A DNA stretch of 55,800 bases. Source: a virus. The position numbers and the translations under genes are program-made. Positions 47,974 to 54,695 of the stretch are shown here, piece by piece. The DNA lies in the IMG/VR virus record IMGVR_UViG_3300030618_000020, positions 1 to 55,800 of that record. One strand, given 5' to 3'. The stretch's first letter is position 1; every line of letters begins with the position of its first letter. Below the pieces are notes generated by a model. It saw nothing but the letters and a program-made list of their open reading frames with translations. It made no database searches and had not been told where the DNA came from.

Positions 47974-48243
47974 GCAGCGAGTGCCATATCCCAAGAAGTA
48001 TCATTTGCTGCTGCAATTACTTGCTTGATCTTTTTAACGAGAGTTCTTCTCGGGTTGTCCATTTTCTCTAATAACCTGCCAGTCGAATCCTTTTAGGCCC
48101 ATCAGAAACATCCTCTATTGCATTAATCCTCGCAAACTGTCTTGGGCTATGACAGTGAAGATGTTTTTGGTGGACCTATCGGCATTGAAGCCGAGTCCTA
48201 GCCGCTTTCGATACACTTCATCCAACCGTTCTCTACAACTTAA
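47925..48243 (-). ncRNA. ssrA: Circularly permuted (two-piece) tmRNA
   Basis: Minus strand, 5' to 3'. Acceptor piece (about 48243 to 48168): T-arm-like TCGGC-TTCAAT-GCCGA, then TAGGTCC-A-CCA. Intervening part (48167-48101) with an ACTGTC/GACAGT hairpin and AAACATC/GATGTTT pairing. Coding piece from 48100: GGGCCTA, pairing with TAGGTCC (one G-U), then AAGGATTCGACTGG, the tmRNA D-loop signature. A CGAGA/TCTCG hairpin follows, then the tag frame AANDTSWDMALAA ending in TAA (47970-47972). A 9-bp hairpin GCAGTTGTT/AACAACTGC (47925-47955) may end it. The tag and TTCGAC motif are diagnostic of tmRNA. Outer ends are estimates. Confidence 0.85.
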
Positions 48244-48245
48244 AG

Positions 48246-48319
48246 TGGACCCCTCGACAGGAATCGAACCTGCACCAGATGCCTTCGTAGGGCTTCGGCT
48301 GTAATCCAACAGCAAGGGG
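48246..48319 (-). tRNA. tRNA-Arg(ACG)
   Basis: Acceptor CCCCTTG/CGAGGGG, T-CCA, loop CTACGAA. One 28-42 mismatch. Confidence 0.8.
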
Positions 48320-48321
48320 AT

Positions 48322-48618
48322 TTAAACTTTCTTTAATTTTTCTATTGCGCCAGAAGTATTTTCATACCCGCGCTTATAAAAAGAATTCAATTGACACTTA
48401 TCTCTACAAGCTTCTATATAAGAAGCATTTTCATAAAATTTGATATGGATTGCCATCTCAACACCCTGCATATAGTAAGAAACATTCCTCTCATCATAAT
48501 TGAAAAAAGTGAATGCAAATTCATATTGTGATTTATAGATTTTTCCTACTTGTTCATTCTTCCATTTTGTCCAGTCGTAATTCATCGCTTCTGGTGTTAT
48601 AAAATATACAAATCTCAT
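48322..48618 (-). CDS. Hypothetical protein, 98 aa
   Basis: Starts MRFVYFITPEAMNYDW; aromatic and rich in Tyr/Asn. Unknown. Start after the stop of 48630-49442 is preferred over an overlapping longer frame. Confidence 0.6.
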   Translation of the reverse strand: MRFVYFITPEAMNYDWTKWKNEQVGKIYKSQYEFAFTFFNYDERNVSYYMQGVEMAIHIKFYENASYIEACRDKCQLNSFYKRGYENTSGAIEKLKKV

Positions 48619-48629
48619 TTTATCACTCT

Positions 48630-49442
48630 CTAAACAAACGTCAAAGTAGGAACATCCTTGAATTTCTTCTTCCAAATGTCCACTTCGGCACGATACACAA
48701 AATGGATGATTGAAGGAATGCCAAGCTGAGCAGCCAATAATGAACTACTACTCTCGGTTGAGAGATTTGACTCACTATTATAGATGATTCGAAAATATTC
48801 TTCAATATTCACACCACAACAATTTACCATATCTATGTCAGGATTGTCAAGTTTCAAAATATCAATCTGTTCCTGAACTCTCTGCTTCTCTACCAATGAT
48901 CCGGTAAACTTTATCTTTTGATGTGGACCATGCAAGAATGCATCCATGTAAATTTTAGGAAGAATCTTTACAGTGTTATAGTGAGTGCTCAGACACTGAA
49001 TGGTTGAATATGGTTCTTCGTCACTATCCAGAAAAGAAAACCTCTCTCTAAGCTCTTCTGGCATGTACACAGTCGATCCAATCTCAACAGGGATACCAAG
49101 ATGCACTTCATCATAATGCTTTGAGTAGACCTTGGCTATGAAGCTTCTGCAAGTCTCTCTGTGAATCCAGTTTCCTGCAACATGACCTTCGTTGTAATTT
49201 CGGTTGCTAAGTCTGTCAATGTAAATTAGATTCTTGAACAGACCGGCTTTACGATAGAGGTTGAAAAGTTCGAAGTGAATCCACCCATCAGTGAGTCCTG
49301 AATTTACAGATGGACTATCAGACGTGTGTAACAACCAATATTGATCATCAGATGTCTTTTCTACCAATAGATCGATGTACATCTGATTGATAGTGTCACC
49401 GATTGAATGAGCATTGAGAATGCTGACGAACGCTCTTGTCAT
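48630..49442 (-). CDS. Putative glycosyltransferase (GT9-like), 270 aa
   Basis: NAHSIGDTINQMYIDLL resembles the G-x-G-D loop, and STESSSSLLAAQLGIPSIIHFV the C-terminal (D/S)-S-x-x-x-x-A-x-x-L-G-x-P segment. Weaker than the other two. Confidence 0.5.
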   Translation of the reverse strand: MTRAFVSILNAHSIGDTINQMYIDLLVEKTSDDQYWLLHTSDSPSVNSGLTDGWIHFELFNLYRKAGLFKNLIYIDRLSNRNYNEGHVAGNWIHRETCRSFIAKVYSKHYDEVHLGIPVEIGSTVYMPEELRERFSFLDSDEEPYSTIQCLSTHYNTVKILPKIYMDAFLHGPHQKIKFTGSLVEKQRVQEQIDILKLDNPDIDMVNCCGVNIEEYFRIIYNSESNLSTESSSSLLAAQLGIPSIIHFVYRAEVDIWKKKFKDVPTLTFV

Positions 49443-49473
49443 AATATTTAGTTATATCCAGATTTGAACAAAT

Positions 49474-49563
49474 TGGGGTGATACCTTAGAATCGAACTAA
49501 GTAGCCTAGCTTTCGCATATAACGGAGTCACAGTCCGCGCCCGCACCATTTGGGTTGTATCAC
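49474..49563 (-). tRNA. Class II tRNA with apparent anticodon GTG
   Basis: Acceptor GTGATAC/GTATCAC, discriminator C, CCA; anticodon stem GCGGA/TCCGT with loop CTGTGAC. His tRNAs have C73, but the ~20-base variable arm (containing TATATGCGAAAG, as in the neighbouring tRNA-Ser) is not His-like. Identity uncertain. Confidence 0.6.
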
Positions 49564-49572
49564 ATATTTGTT

Positions 49573-49661
49573 TGGCGGTTCAATGAGGTATCGATCCCCA
49601 TACACTTTCGCATATAGTCGGTTTTCAAGGCCGATGCTGACGCCCGCCAGCTAACTGAACC
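49573..49661 (-). tRNA. tRNA-Ser(TGA)
   Basis: Acceptor GGTTCAG/TTGAACC, G-CCA, long variable arm, loop CTTGAAA. C31-A39 mismatch. Confidence 0.8.
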
Positions 49662-49671
49662 ATAATTCTAT

Positions 49672-49872
49672 TTAGACTCTTTCCAAGCAAGAGTCAATGA
49701 TATTGATTGCTTTTTCACCGTTGTATGGTACATCGAGCAAAACAATATTGAAATTGCACATATAGGCCCTAGACGAAGTTCCCATAACCAATCCAGTCAA
49801 TCCATCCAAGGATGAATCTCCAGTTTGATACAAACGAACTCGTTCATCTACAGACAAATTTTTACCTTCCAT
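49672..49872 (-). CDS. Small KOW-like protein, 66 aa
   Basis: GLTGLVMGTSSRAYMCNFNIVLLD looks like an SH3/KOW-type strand pair. GAGGATTGAGAG before the ATG and a promoter at 49907-49934. Unknown. Confidence 0.6.
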   Translation of the reverse strand: MEGKNLSVDERVRLYQTGDSSLDGLTGLVMGTSSRAYMCNFNIVLLDVPYNGEKAINIIDSCLERV

Positions 49873-49906
49873 CTCTCAATCCTCTTTATCAATCTAATGG
49901 ATGTCC

Positions 49907-49934
49907 AGTATACATCATACAATAAAATTGTCAA
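49907..49934 (-). promoter_or_regulatory. Sigma70 promoter
   Basis: TTGACA (49929-49934), 16-bp spacer, TATACT (49907-49912), within the tRNA region. Confidence 0.6.
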
Positions 49935-49970
49935 GAGTATTTGAATAAAATCTGCAATTTTATGTTTTAG

Positions 49971-50044
49971 TGGTACGTCTACTCCGATTCGAGCGGAGGT
50001 CATATGCGTGTCGTGCATAGGTTCTACCATTGAACTATAGACGT
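49971..50044 (-). tRNA. tRNA with anticodon GAC (Val), C33
   Basis: Acceptor ACGTCTA/TAGACGT, A-CCA. Anticodon stem TATGC/GCATA, loop ACGACAC: base 33 is C instead of U. T loop begins CTCGAAT. Confidence 0.65.
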
Positions 50045-50048
50045 ATAT

Positions 50049-50252
50049 TTAATTCGAATCCCTATCCTTTTCAGCAGCTGCTTGACCAGCAGCAAAGTCA
50101 CAACCTTCTGGTGAGATTGAAGAATAAGGATTCTCCGTTGTCTTGGAGGCATTATAACCTTTCCAATACGCAACAGTCCGACTTCTCTCAACCATCTTAC
50201 TGTTGTGCTTGACGGTCTTTCTTACTGAACTATTCACAAAAACTTCAGACAT
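50049..50252 (-). CDS. RMF-like small protein, 67 aa
   Basis: VAYWKGYNASKTTENPYSS...DFAAGQAAAEKD follows the pattern of ribosome modulation factor-like phage proteins (A-Y-x-x-G-Y-x-A ... N-P-Y ... G-x-x-A). If it binds ribosomes it would fit the translation theme; not proven. AAGGTGA before ATG 50252. Confidence 0.55.
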   Translation of the reverse strand: MSEVFVNSSVRKTVKHNSKMVERSRTVAYWKGYNASKTTENPYSSISPEGCDFAAGQAAAEKDRDSN

Positions 50253-50387
50253 GAGATTCACCTTTTAAAATAGGTGGAGACTCTCTCGTCTCCCTGTCAA
50301 GCCACTTTAAGAAGTTGGCTTTCCTTCGAACTATACAGGCTCTACCGTTCTTATCATAGAAGTGAATGCTGAAGAGAGCCTTAAACT

Positions 50388-50479
50388 TGGCGGACACGTA
50401 GGTATTCGAAACCTGAGCGACTTATGTCACTTCATCTGCTTTCCAAGCAGCGCCTGCATCCTCGCTGGTAACGATGTCC
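50388..50479 (-). tRNA. tRNA-Ser(GGA)
   Basis: Acceptor GGACATC/CGTGTCC (one mismatch at 7-66), G-CCA, loop TTGGAAA, variable arm AGTGAC-ATAA-GTCGCT. Confidence 0.75.
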
Positions 50480-50560
50480 AAAATCTGTTGCGGTACTCTC
50501 CCGCCGTCACACAACTTTAATCCTGTTAGGGACTGGCATGTGTCGCTCGATAACTTTGTG

Positions 50561-50791
50561 CTACTTCTTTCCGACCGGACAGTAAGTCTCATCAGCCAGA
50601 ACGATGACAGGCGGAACGATAAACTCAACGAAGACCAGACCAACCACTGCATTGACAACATTCAACTTGTAAACAAGTGCTGGATTCTCGTCGTCATAAA
50701 TACCAACACAAGACCCATACCTCGTTTCACTGGTACAACCAGAAGCCAGCATAGATGCAGCAAGTACCAACAAACAAATAGCTTTTTTCAT
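50561..50791 (-). CDS. Small lipoprotein, 76 aa
   Basis: MKKAICLLVLAASMLASGCTSE is a type II signal peptide with lipobox L-A-S-G-C. A second hydrophobic stretch (VVNAVVGLVFVEFIVPPVIVL) suggests inner-membrane embedding. Unknown function. Confidence 0.75.
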   Translation of the reverse strand: MKKAICLLVLAASMLASGCTSETRYGSCVGIYDDENPALVYKLNVVNAVVGLVFVEFIVPPVIVLADETYCPVGKK

Positions 50792-50822
50792 AAATTTATC
50801 CATTCTCAATTTTTTGTTGAAA

Positions 50823-51101
50823 TTAAACGCGAACTGCACGTTCCTTATGAACACGAGTGCGCTGACCATGAACCATCTTGACAGCGACCGAAGAATTTCC
50901 CTTACCACCACAGGTGTGAAGCGGGAAAGCACTCTTGGCACGAAAATCACCACGACTTTCATTGATCCAATTGTGACGCTCTTCCTGATTGGAACGGTTC
51001 TTCTTGGAAGCATGTTTGCCATGATCCTTCTGAGTCTTGCCGTGACGAACCTTTTCTTCAGCAGCACTCTTGATCTTCTCTGAAACTGCAACGCTGAACA
51101 T
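50823..51101 (-). CDS. Basic His-rich protein, 92 aa
   Basis: MFSVAVSEKIKSAAEEKVRHG..., strongly basic, probably nucleic-acid binding. GAGGATTTAACA before ATG and its own promoter. Confidence 0.6.
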   Translation of the reverse strand: MFSVAVSEKIKSAAEEKVRHGKTQKDHGKHASKKNRSNQEERHNWINESRGDFRAKSAFPLHTCGGKGNSSVAVKMVHGQRTRVHKERAVRV

Positions 51102-51142
51102 TGTTAAATCCTCATTTGGTTGGTTTGTGTTGTGACATGAGT

Positions 51143-51171
51143 AGTCTATAACTTTCGAACTAGGAGGTCAA
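51143..51171 (-). promoter_or_regulatory. Sigma70-type promoter
   Basis: TTGACC (51166-51171), 17-bp spacer, TAGACT (51143-51148). Confidence 0.5.
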
Positions 51172-51189
51172 CTACCGCTTATCGGAACA

Positions 51190-51465
51190 TCAAGCCAAAT
51201 TCAATCTCATCACACGTCTTGCACGGCGCTGTAAGCGGCTCTTGGCGCGCTTCTCTTCACGAGCAATAGAATGTTGTGCCCATCCACCACGATGCTTGCT
51301 AGCAGGCTTTGCAAGGCTCATATAGTGCTTAACAAGACAACCTACAAGAAACTGTGAATAGCTCTGCTTCTTCTTTGGCTCTTCAGCAGAATTTGGAAAC
51401 TTCAACATCACTGGTTTACCGTCCTGATCGACACCAAGACTCATTACACGCTTATCATTATTCAT
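51190..51465 (-). CDS. Hypothetical protein, 91 aa
   Basis: MNNDKRVMSLGVDQDGKPVML with a strongly basic C-terminus (AREEKRAKSRLQRRARRVMRL). Probably nucleic-acid or ribosome binding. AAGGAAATAT before ATG 51465. Confidence 0.6.
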   Translation of the reverse strand: MNNDKRVMSLGVDQDGKPVMLKFPNSAEEPKKKQSYSQFLVGCLVKHYMSLAKPASKHRGGWAQHSIAREEKRAKSRLQRRARRVMRLNLA

Positions 51466-51473
51466 ATATTTCC

Positions 51474-51692
51474 TTAGAAGACGACACCACAAGACCAATC
51501 AACTGTTGTTGGTGGTCTACCCTTAAATTTTGCAGTTGTTGCTACCTTAGCAGCTATAACAGGCGCTCTGACATCACAGACGAGATGTGATTCCACAACC
51601 GAAACAGTCGGATAGGAATAATATGTCTCTTGATGGAGTTGCTTCCCATGAGAGGTCCAGACCAGAACGACGATGATGAAAATCTTGATCAT
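51474..51692 (-). CDS. Secreted small protein, 72 aa
   Basis: N-terminal signal-like MIKIFIIVVLVWTSHG; mature part has two cysteines (LVCDVR, SCGVVF). Unknown. Confidence 0.6.
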   Translation of the reverse strand: MIKIFIIVVLVWTSHGKQLHQETYYSYPTVSVVESHLVCDVRAPVIAAKVATTAKFKGRPPTTVDWSCGVVF

Positions 51693-51731
51693 TTTGAAAC
51701 CTCGAAAGAGAGTATCAAAATGTATTTAGAG

Positions 51732-51807
51732 TGGTGCCCCAGATTGGAATTGAACCAACTGCCTCGTCCTTACCAAGGACTTATTCACCCATATGAACTT
51801 CAGGGGC
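51732..51807 (-). tRNA. tRNA-Thr(GGT)
   Basis: Acceptor GCCCCTG/CTGGGGC (T6-T67 mismatch), A-CCA, loop TTGGTAA. Confidence 0.75.
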
Positions 51808-51809
51808 AT

Positions 51810-52007
51810 TTAATGACTTTCTACACCACTACCAAGTGAACACCGAATCATAATATTCATATCCCATTGATTAGCATTGCCATGGGCAAAACCGCCTCTA
51901 GGAAAGACTACACAGCCAGTTTCTGGGATTCTATGCTTTTCGACAATGACATTCATTGATGCACAGGAAGACATAAAGATGACTGCGATGATGATCACAT
52001 TGCGCAT
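51810..52007 (-). CDS. Small lipoprotein, 65 aa
   Basis: MRNVIIIAVIFMSSCASMN is a type II signal peptide with M-S-S-C lipobox. Mature part has two cysteines. Unknown. Confidence 0.65.
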   Translation of the reverse strand: MRNVIIIAVIFMSSCASMNVIVEKHRIPETGCVVFPRGGFAHGNANQWDMNIMIRCSLGSGVESH

Positions 52008-52042
52008 AGAGCGCCCTGTTGGGTGTGGTGATGTTATTTAAG

Positions 52043-52119
52043 TGGTCCTTGGGATCGGTACTGACCCGAACAATTTTTGTCTTATCAGGACAATATTTTA
52101 TCCATTAAATTAGCCAAGG
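52043..52119 (-). tRNA. tRNA-Ile(GAT), possibly degenerate
   Basis: Acceptor CCTTGGC/CCCAAGG (C7-C66 mismatch), A-CCA, perfect anticodon stem TTGTC/GACAA with loop CTGATAA. The T loop (GTCAGTA) departs from the normal TTCRANY, so function is uncertain. Confidence 0.6.
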
Positions 52120-52269
52120 ATAAACAAGTCACGACCGTAGGCAATAATAGCTTGGATGGGACGACTTGTTTAATAAACTATGGAGCATGCTGGATGGATT
52201 TCACCACCATTTGTATCAACCGACTTCACCGCGAGTCCGGACTACATCAGTGATTCAGCGTGCATTGTT

Positions 52270-52353
52270 TGGAGGATACTATTGGAATCGAACCAATTAT
52301 GTGTTTCCACTCTCGTTTTGCAGGCGAGTGTCGTACCATCTGACTCAGTATCC
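52270..52353 (-). tRNA. tRNA-Cys(GCA) with extended variable arm
   Basis: Acceptor GGATACT/AGTATCC, T-CCA, loop CTGCAAA with C31-A39 mismatch. The variable region holds a hairpin GTG-GAAA-CAC, unusual for Cys. Its 5' base is the first base of a homing-endonuclease late promoter. Confidence 0.75.
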
Positions 52354-52394
52354 ATAAATATAAGTGTGCATCGCGTATTGAACGTACCATGCAC
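52353..52394 (+). promoter_or_regulatory. Homing-endonuclease cassette leader
   Basis: CATAAATA (52353-52360), stem GTGCAT (52366-52371) with ATGCAC (52389-52394), CGCG after the 5' arm, TCTAC after the 3' arm, then TTAAGGAG. Intact although the gene it drives is broken. Confidence 0.7.
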
Positions 52395-52428
52395 TCTACT
52401 TTATCTTACTTAAGGAGTCAAGCAGGCA

Positions 52429-53083
52429 TGCGTATTTATAATCAAAGATTTTGTTTGTTTTGTTCAAAACCATTACCATATAAAAATAGATATGGCAAAT
52501 ATTGTAATCATGTATGTTCGGCTACAGCGGTTAATAAAACTAGAAGTCTTAATGGATATAAACCAAACAGTTTAAAAACTAGCGCATCTATGGTCGAATA
52601 CCACAGGAAAATCCAAAGCAATACATTAAGAAAATTATATATTCAGATAAACCATTAATAAGTTTTATTCGGTGTTGTAAACAATGCCTGAAATATTTTA
52701 AGTTGGATAATAGCAAATCTATGAAATTGTTTTGTGAGAATTGTAAACCAAATATTGAAATGTACAGGGCTGAATGTAGGTTTGATTTTGTTGTCAATCA
52801 TTATCCTAACGATTTTGATCTAAGTCTTATTGAAAAATATGGTTGGTATATTCCATATGGGAGAGCTAGTATCAATCGTGCAGTCAATATGACTGGCGTA
52901 TCGCGTGATCATCTATATTCTGTATACGATGGATTTTCTAATAAAATTGATCCAAAAATTTTAAAACATCCGGCAAATTGTCGCTTAATGATTCATTCCG
53001 AAAACTCTAGAAAACATAAGACATCAAGTATAACACTAAATGAATTGAAAGAACGTATTAAAATTTGGGATTTAACACATTGA
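52429..53083 (+). pseudogene. HNH-type homing endonuclease with frameshift
   Basis: First frame: MRIYNQRFCLFCSKPLPYK...YCNHVCSAT, a zinc-finger N-terminus like the 45307 protein, stopping at 52658. The rest continues in the -1 frame (CCKQCLKYFK..., GVSRDHLYSVYDGF...KHPANCRLMIHSEN) to 53083. The two parts together align with the 45307-46125 endonuclease. A single indel near 52600-52650 explains it. It ends 3 bp from tRNA-Gln. Confidence 0.8.
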
Positions 53084-53086
53084 ATT

Positions 53087-53162
53087 TGGCTAACGGAAAA
53101 GGGTTCGAACCTCTAACCTCTTCGTTCAGAGCGAAGTGCACCACCAATTGTGCTATCCGTTA
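53087..53162 (-). tRNA. tRNA-Gln(CTG)
   Basis: Acceptor TAACGGA/TCCGTTA, G-CCA, anticodon stem CTTCG/CGAAG, loop CTCTGAA. Confidence 0.85.
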
Positions 53163-53259
53163 ATAATTTGGTTTCGGTAGACTCTTTGCTCTTCCAATAT
53201 AGCCATAGAGATATTCCTGTCGTTACTGTCAACTAACGTTTCCTCTTCAAGAGGAAATT

Positions 53260-53333
53260 TGGCAGGAGATGTCAGAATCGAACTGACTCCAAGAGGGTTG
53301 GAGGCTCTTGTGCTACCGGAACACTTATCTCCC
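53260..53333 (-). tRNA. tRNA-Trp(CCA)
   Basis: Acceptor GGGAGAT/ATCTCCT (G1-U72), G-CCA, loop CTCCAAC with C31-C39 mismatch. Confidence 0.75.
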
Positions 53334-53341
53334 ATATTGTT

Positions 53342-53425
53342 TGGTGCCCTTGACTGGATTCGAACCAGCATGACTTTCGTCGCTTGCTTCTAAGGCAAGT
53401 GTGTAAACCGTCCCACCACAAGGGC
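53342..53425 (-). tRNA. tRNA-Leu(TAG)
   Basis: Acceptor GCCCTTG/CAAGGGC, A-CCA, loop CTTAGAA, variable arm GAC-GAAA-GTC. Confidence 0.85.
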
Positions 53426-53464
53426 ATAAATTAAACAGAGTATTTTGTTCACCATGAACAATTT

Positions 53465-53523
53465 CTTGCCCGAAGGAAAGAATGGATTCGAACCATTTAT
53501 TTTAGTTTGCTGAAGATACTCTA
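53465..53523 (-). pseudogene. tRNA remnant (T arm)
   Basis: A well-formed T arm (AATGG-TTCGAAT-CCATT) without a matching acceptor/CCA or a normal 5' half; appears to be a decayed tRNA. Confidence 0.4.
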
Positions 53524-53527
53524 AAGT

Positions 53528-53612
53528 TGGTGCTCTTGATCGGATTCGAACCGATATGTCCGAAGACGTATCCACCTCAAGGATATGGGTCTACCAATTT
53601 CCCCACAAGAGC
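53528..53612 (-). tRNA. tRNA-Leu(GAG)
   Basis: Acceptor GCTCTTG/CAAGAGC, A-CCA, loop TTGAGGT, variable arm GTC-TTCG-GAC. Confidence 0.85.
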
Positions 53613-53728
53613 AAATAAATTTTCAATCACTATAGCCGATATTCTGTCTAGAGCAATCATTTTTCTCAGTCTTTCAACTGGTGTCCGGTTATGGATCACT
53701 GCACCAACCCGTTCTCATAGAATGTGAC

Positions 53729-53944
53729 TTATCTCGAACTGTTTGGCTTGCATCGGCTGCTTTCGCAAATCAGTAGTGTATGCGACTTTCGTCTTCTACA
53801 GGTCACGCCGATGTATCGAACTTCCTCTGAATAGTTACGATATCCAGCGATTGCTCGTGATTGAAAGCTTGGTCGAGTTGATGGACTTACACCGTCTTCT
53901 AGGCGCATATGATCGCGTAAGCTGATAGGATGCCTAGTCGCCAT
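53729..53944 (-). other. Uncertain 71-codon frame in tRNA array
   Basis: MATRHPISLRDHMRLEDGV..., rich in Arg and Ser, with no clear ribosome site. The same stretch ends in CAACTCG-A-CCA with a six-base acceptor match to CGAGTT, so it may be a degenerate tRNA-like gene instead. I cannot decide. Confidence 0.25.
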
Positions 53945-53961
53945 TACGCGAACTCGATATT

Positions 53962-54063
53962 TGGTGCGAACCCAAGGGATTCAACCTTTGATGTGAGTTA
54001 GTTTCTAGAATAACGTCACACTTCCTCTGTACAAGCTGAGTGATGCCACTATCAAAGGTTCGC
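53962..54063 (-). tRNA. Degenerate class II tRNA, perhaps Tyr(GTA)
   Basis: Perfect acceptor GCGAACC/GGTTCGC with A-CCA, D arm TGAT/ATCA, and an unusually long variable arm (9 bp, TGTGA.GTTA with TAAC.TCACA). The anticodon stem is poor around CTTGTACA. T loop TTGAATC is abnormal. 102 bases. Confidence 0.45.
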
Positions 54064-54069
54064 ATTGTT

Positions 54070-54154
54070 TGGTACCCATACTCGGACTCGAACCGAGACG
54101 CTTTTCAGCAGCAGATTTTGAGACTGCCAAGACTACCAATTCCATCATATGGGC
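54070..54154 (-). tRNA. tRNA-Leu(CAA)
   Basis: Acceptor GCCCATA/TATGGGT, A-CCA, loop CTCAAAA with a T31-T39 mismatch. Confidence 0.8.
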
Positions 54155-54162
54155 ATATTGTT

Positions 54163-54241
54163 TGGTGCCGCAAATCGGATTCGAACCGATATAAACCTAC
54201 TTTCTGAGAATAGGATGTCTACCAAATTGCATCATTACGGC
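54163..54241 (-). tRNA. tRNA-Leu(CAG) with short variable loop
   Basis: Acceptor GCCGTAA/TTGCGGC, A-CCA, Leu-type D loop, anticodon stem CTATT/AGTAG, loop CTCAGAA. The variable region is only ~6 bases, unlike normal tRNA-Leu. Confidence 0.7.
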
Positions 54242-54282
54242 TTAGTAAACAGGATAGACTTTTTTGACCATTCTTTGACCAC

Positions 54283-54360
54283 CAAACTTCATCCCTATGG
54301 GATGCCGGGATTCGAACCTCGGAATTACGGTTTGAGTATTGAATGCTGCAAATATCCTTA
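54283..54360 (-). pseudogene. tRNA remnant
   Basis: A T-arm motif (GGTTCGAATCC) and a possible acceptor (GGAT...CATCC) but too few bases for D and anticodon arms and no encoded CCA. Confidence 0.35.
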
Positions 54361-54364
54361 AATT

Positions 54365-54455
54365 TGGTACGCACTGTGGGATTCGAACCCACACGAAGTA
54401 TTTCATTCCTACAGATTTTAAGTCTGCGCTGTTTGCCGGTTACATGCAAGTGCGT
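54365..54455 (-). tRNA. tRNA-Leu(TAA)
   Basis: Acceptor ACGCACT/AGTGCGT, A-CCA, stem GCAGA/TCTGT, loop CTTAAAA, long variable arm, T stem GTGGG/CCCAC. Confidence 0.88.
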
Positions 54456-54466
54456 ATATTTGATCA

Positions 54467-54520
54467 ATGTATCATATTCGATACATTATAGCACAAATTT
54501 TGATGTAAGTATCAAAATTT
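54467..54520 (-). promoter_or_regulatory. Extended -10 promoter between two inverted repeats
   Basis: TGCTATAAT (an extended -10; TATAAT at 54485-54490) sits between hairpins TGTATC/GATACA (about 54467-54487) and AAATTTTGAT/ATCAAAATTT (about 54494-54520). A -35 TTGATA is 19 bp away. It would transcribe tRNA-Leu(TAA) and the downstream array. The repeats may be operators. Confidence 0.5.
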
Positions 54521-54591
54521 TGTACATTAGTTGTCAGGGCCTATTAGTCTTTCGGACTCCCACTACGAATTGATGACTATCGTAACATGTT

Positions 54592-54650
54592 TGGTGCTCA
54601 TCACGTAGTTCTTAAGGATGCCAGAAAACATAAAGGCAACTACTATGAGC
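54592..54650 (-). ncRNA. 59-base tRNA-like hairpin ending in CCA
   Basis: Stacked stems GCTCAT/ATGAGC, GTAGTT/AACTAC and GCC/GGC with A-CCA at the 3' end but no T or anticodon arm. Could be a tRNA that lost arms or an unrelated hairpin. Confidence 0.35.
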
Positions 54651-54695
54651 ATTCGGTTCATTACGCCGAAGTGTTACATTTTCGGTTTGATAATT

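Noticed and set aside
50245-50397. 50-codon minus-strand frame between tRNA-Ser(GGA) and the RMF-like gene
   Set aside because: Protein-like composition, but the only start is a GTG inside the tRNA acceptor with no ribosome site; possibly a remnant.
41773-52265. Global reassignment of TAG
   Set aside because: TAG ends at least one ordinary gene (the lipoprotein at 50561), and no clean CTA-anticodon tRNA was found in the window.
52600-52660. Programmed -1 frameshift in the 52429 endonuclease
   Set aside because: No X-XXY-YYZ heptamer or clear downstream structure; a simple indel explains it.
53740-53957. tRNA-like acceptor match CGAGTT/AACTCG with A-CCA
   Set aside because: No recognisable T loop or anticodon arm; noted only as an alternative to the uncertain frame there.
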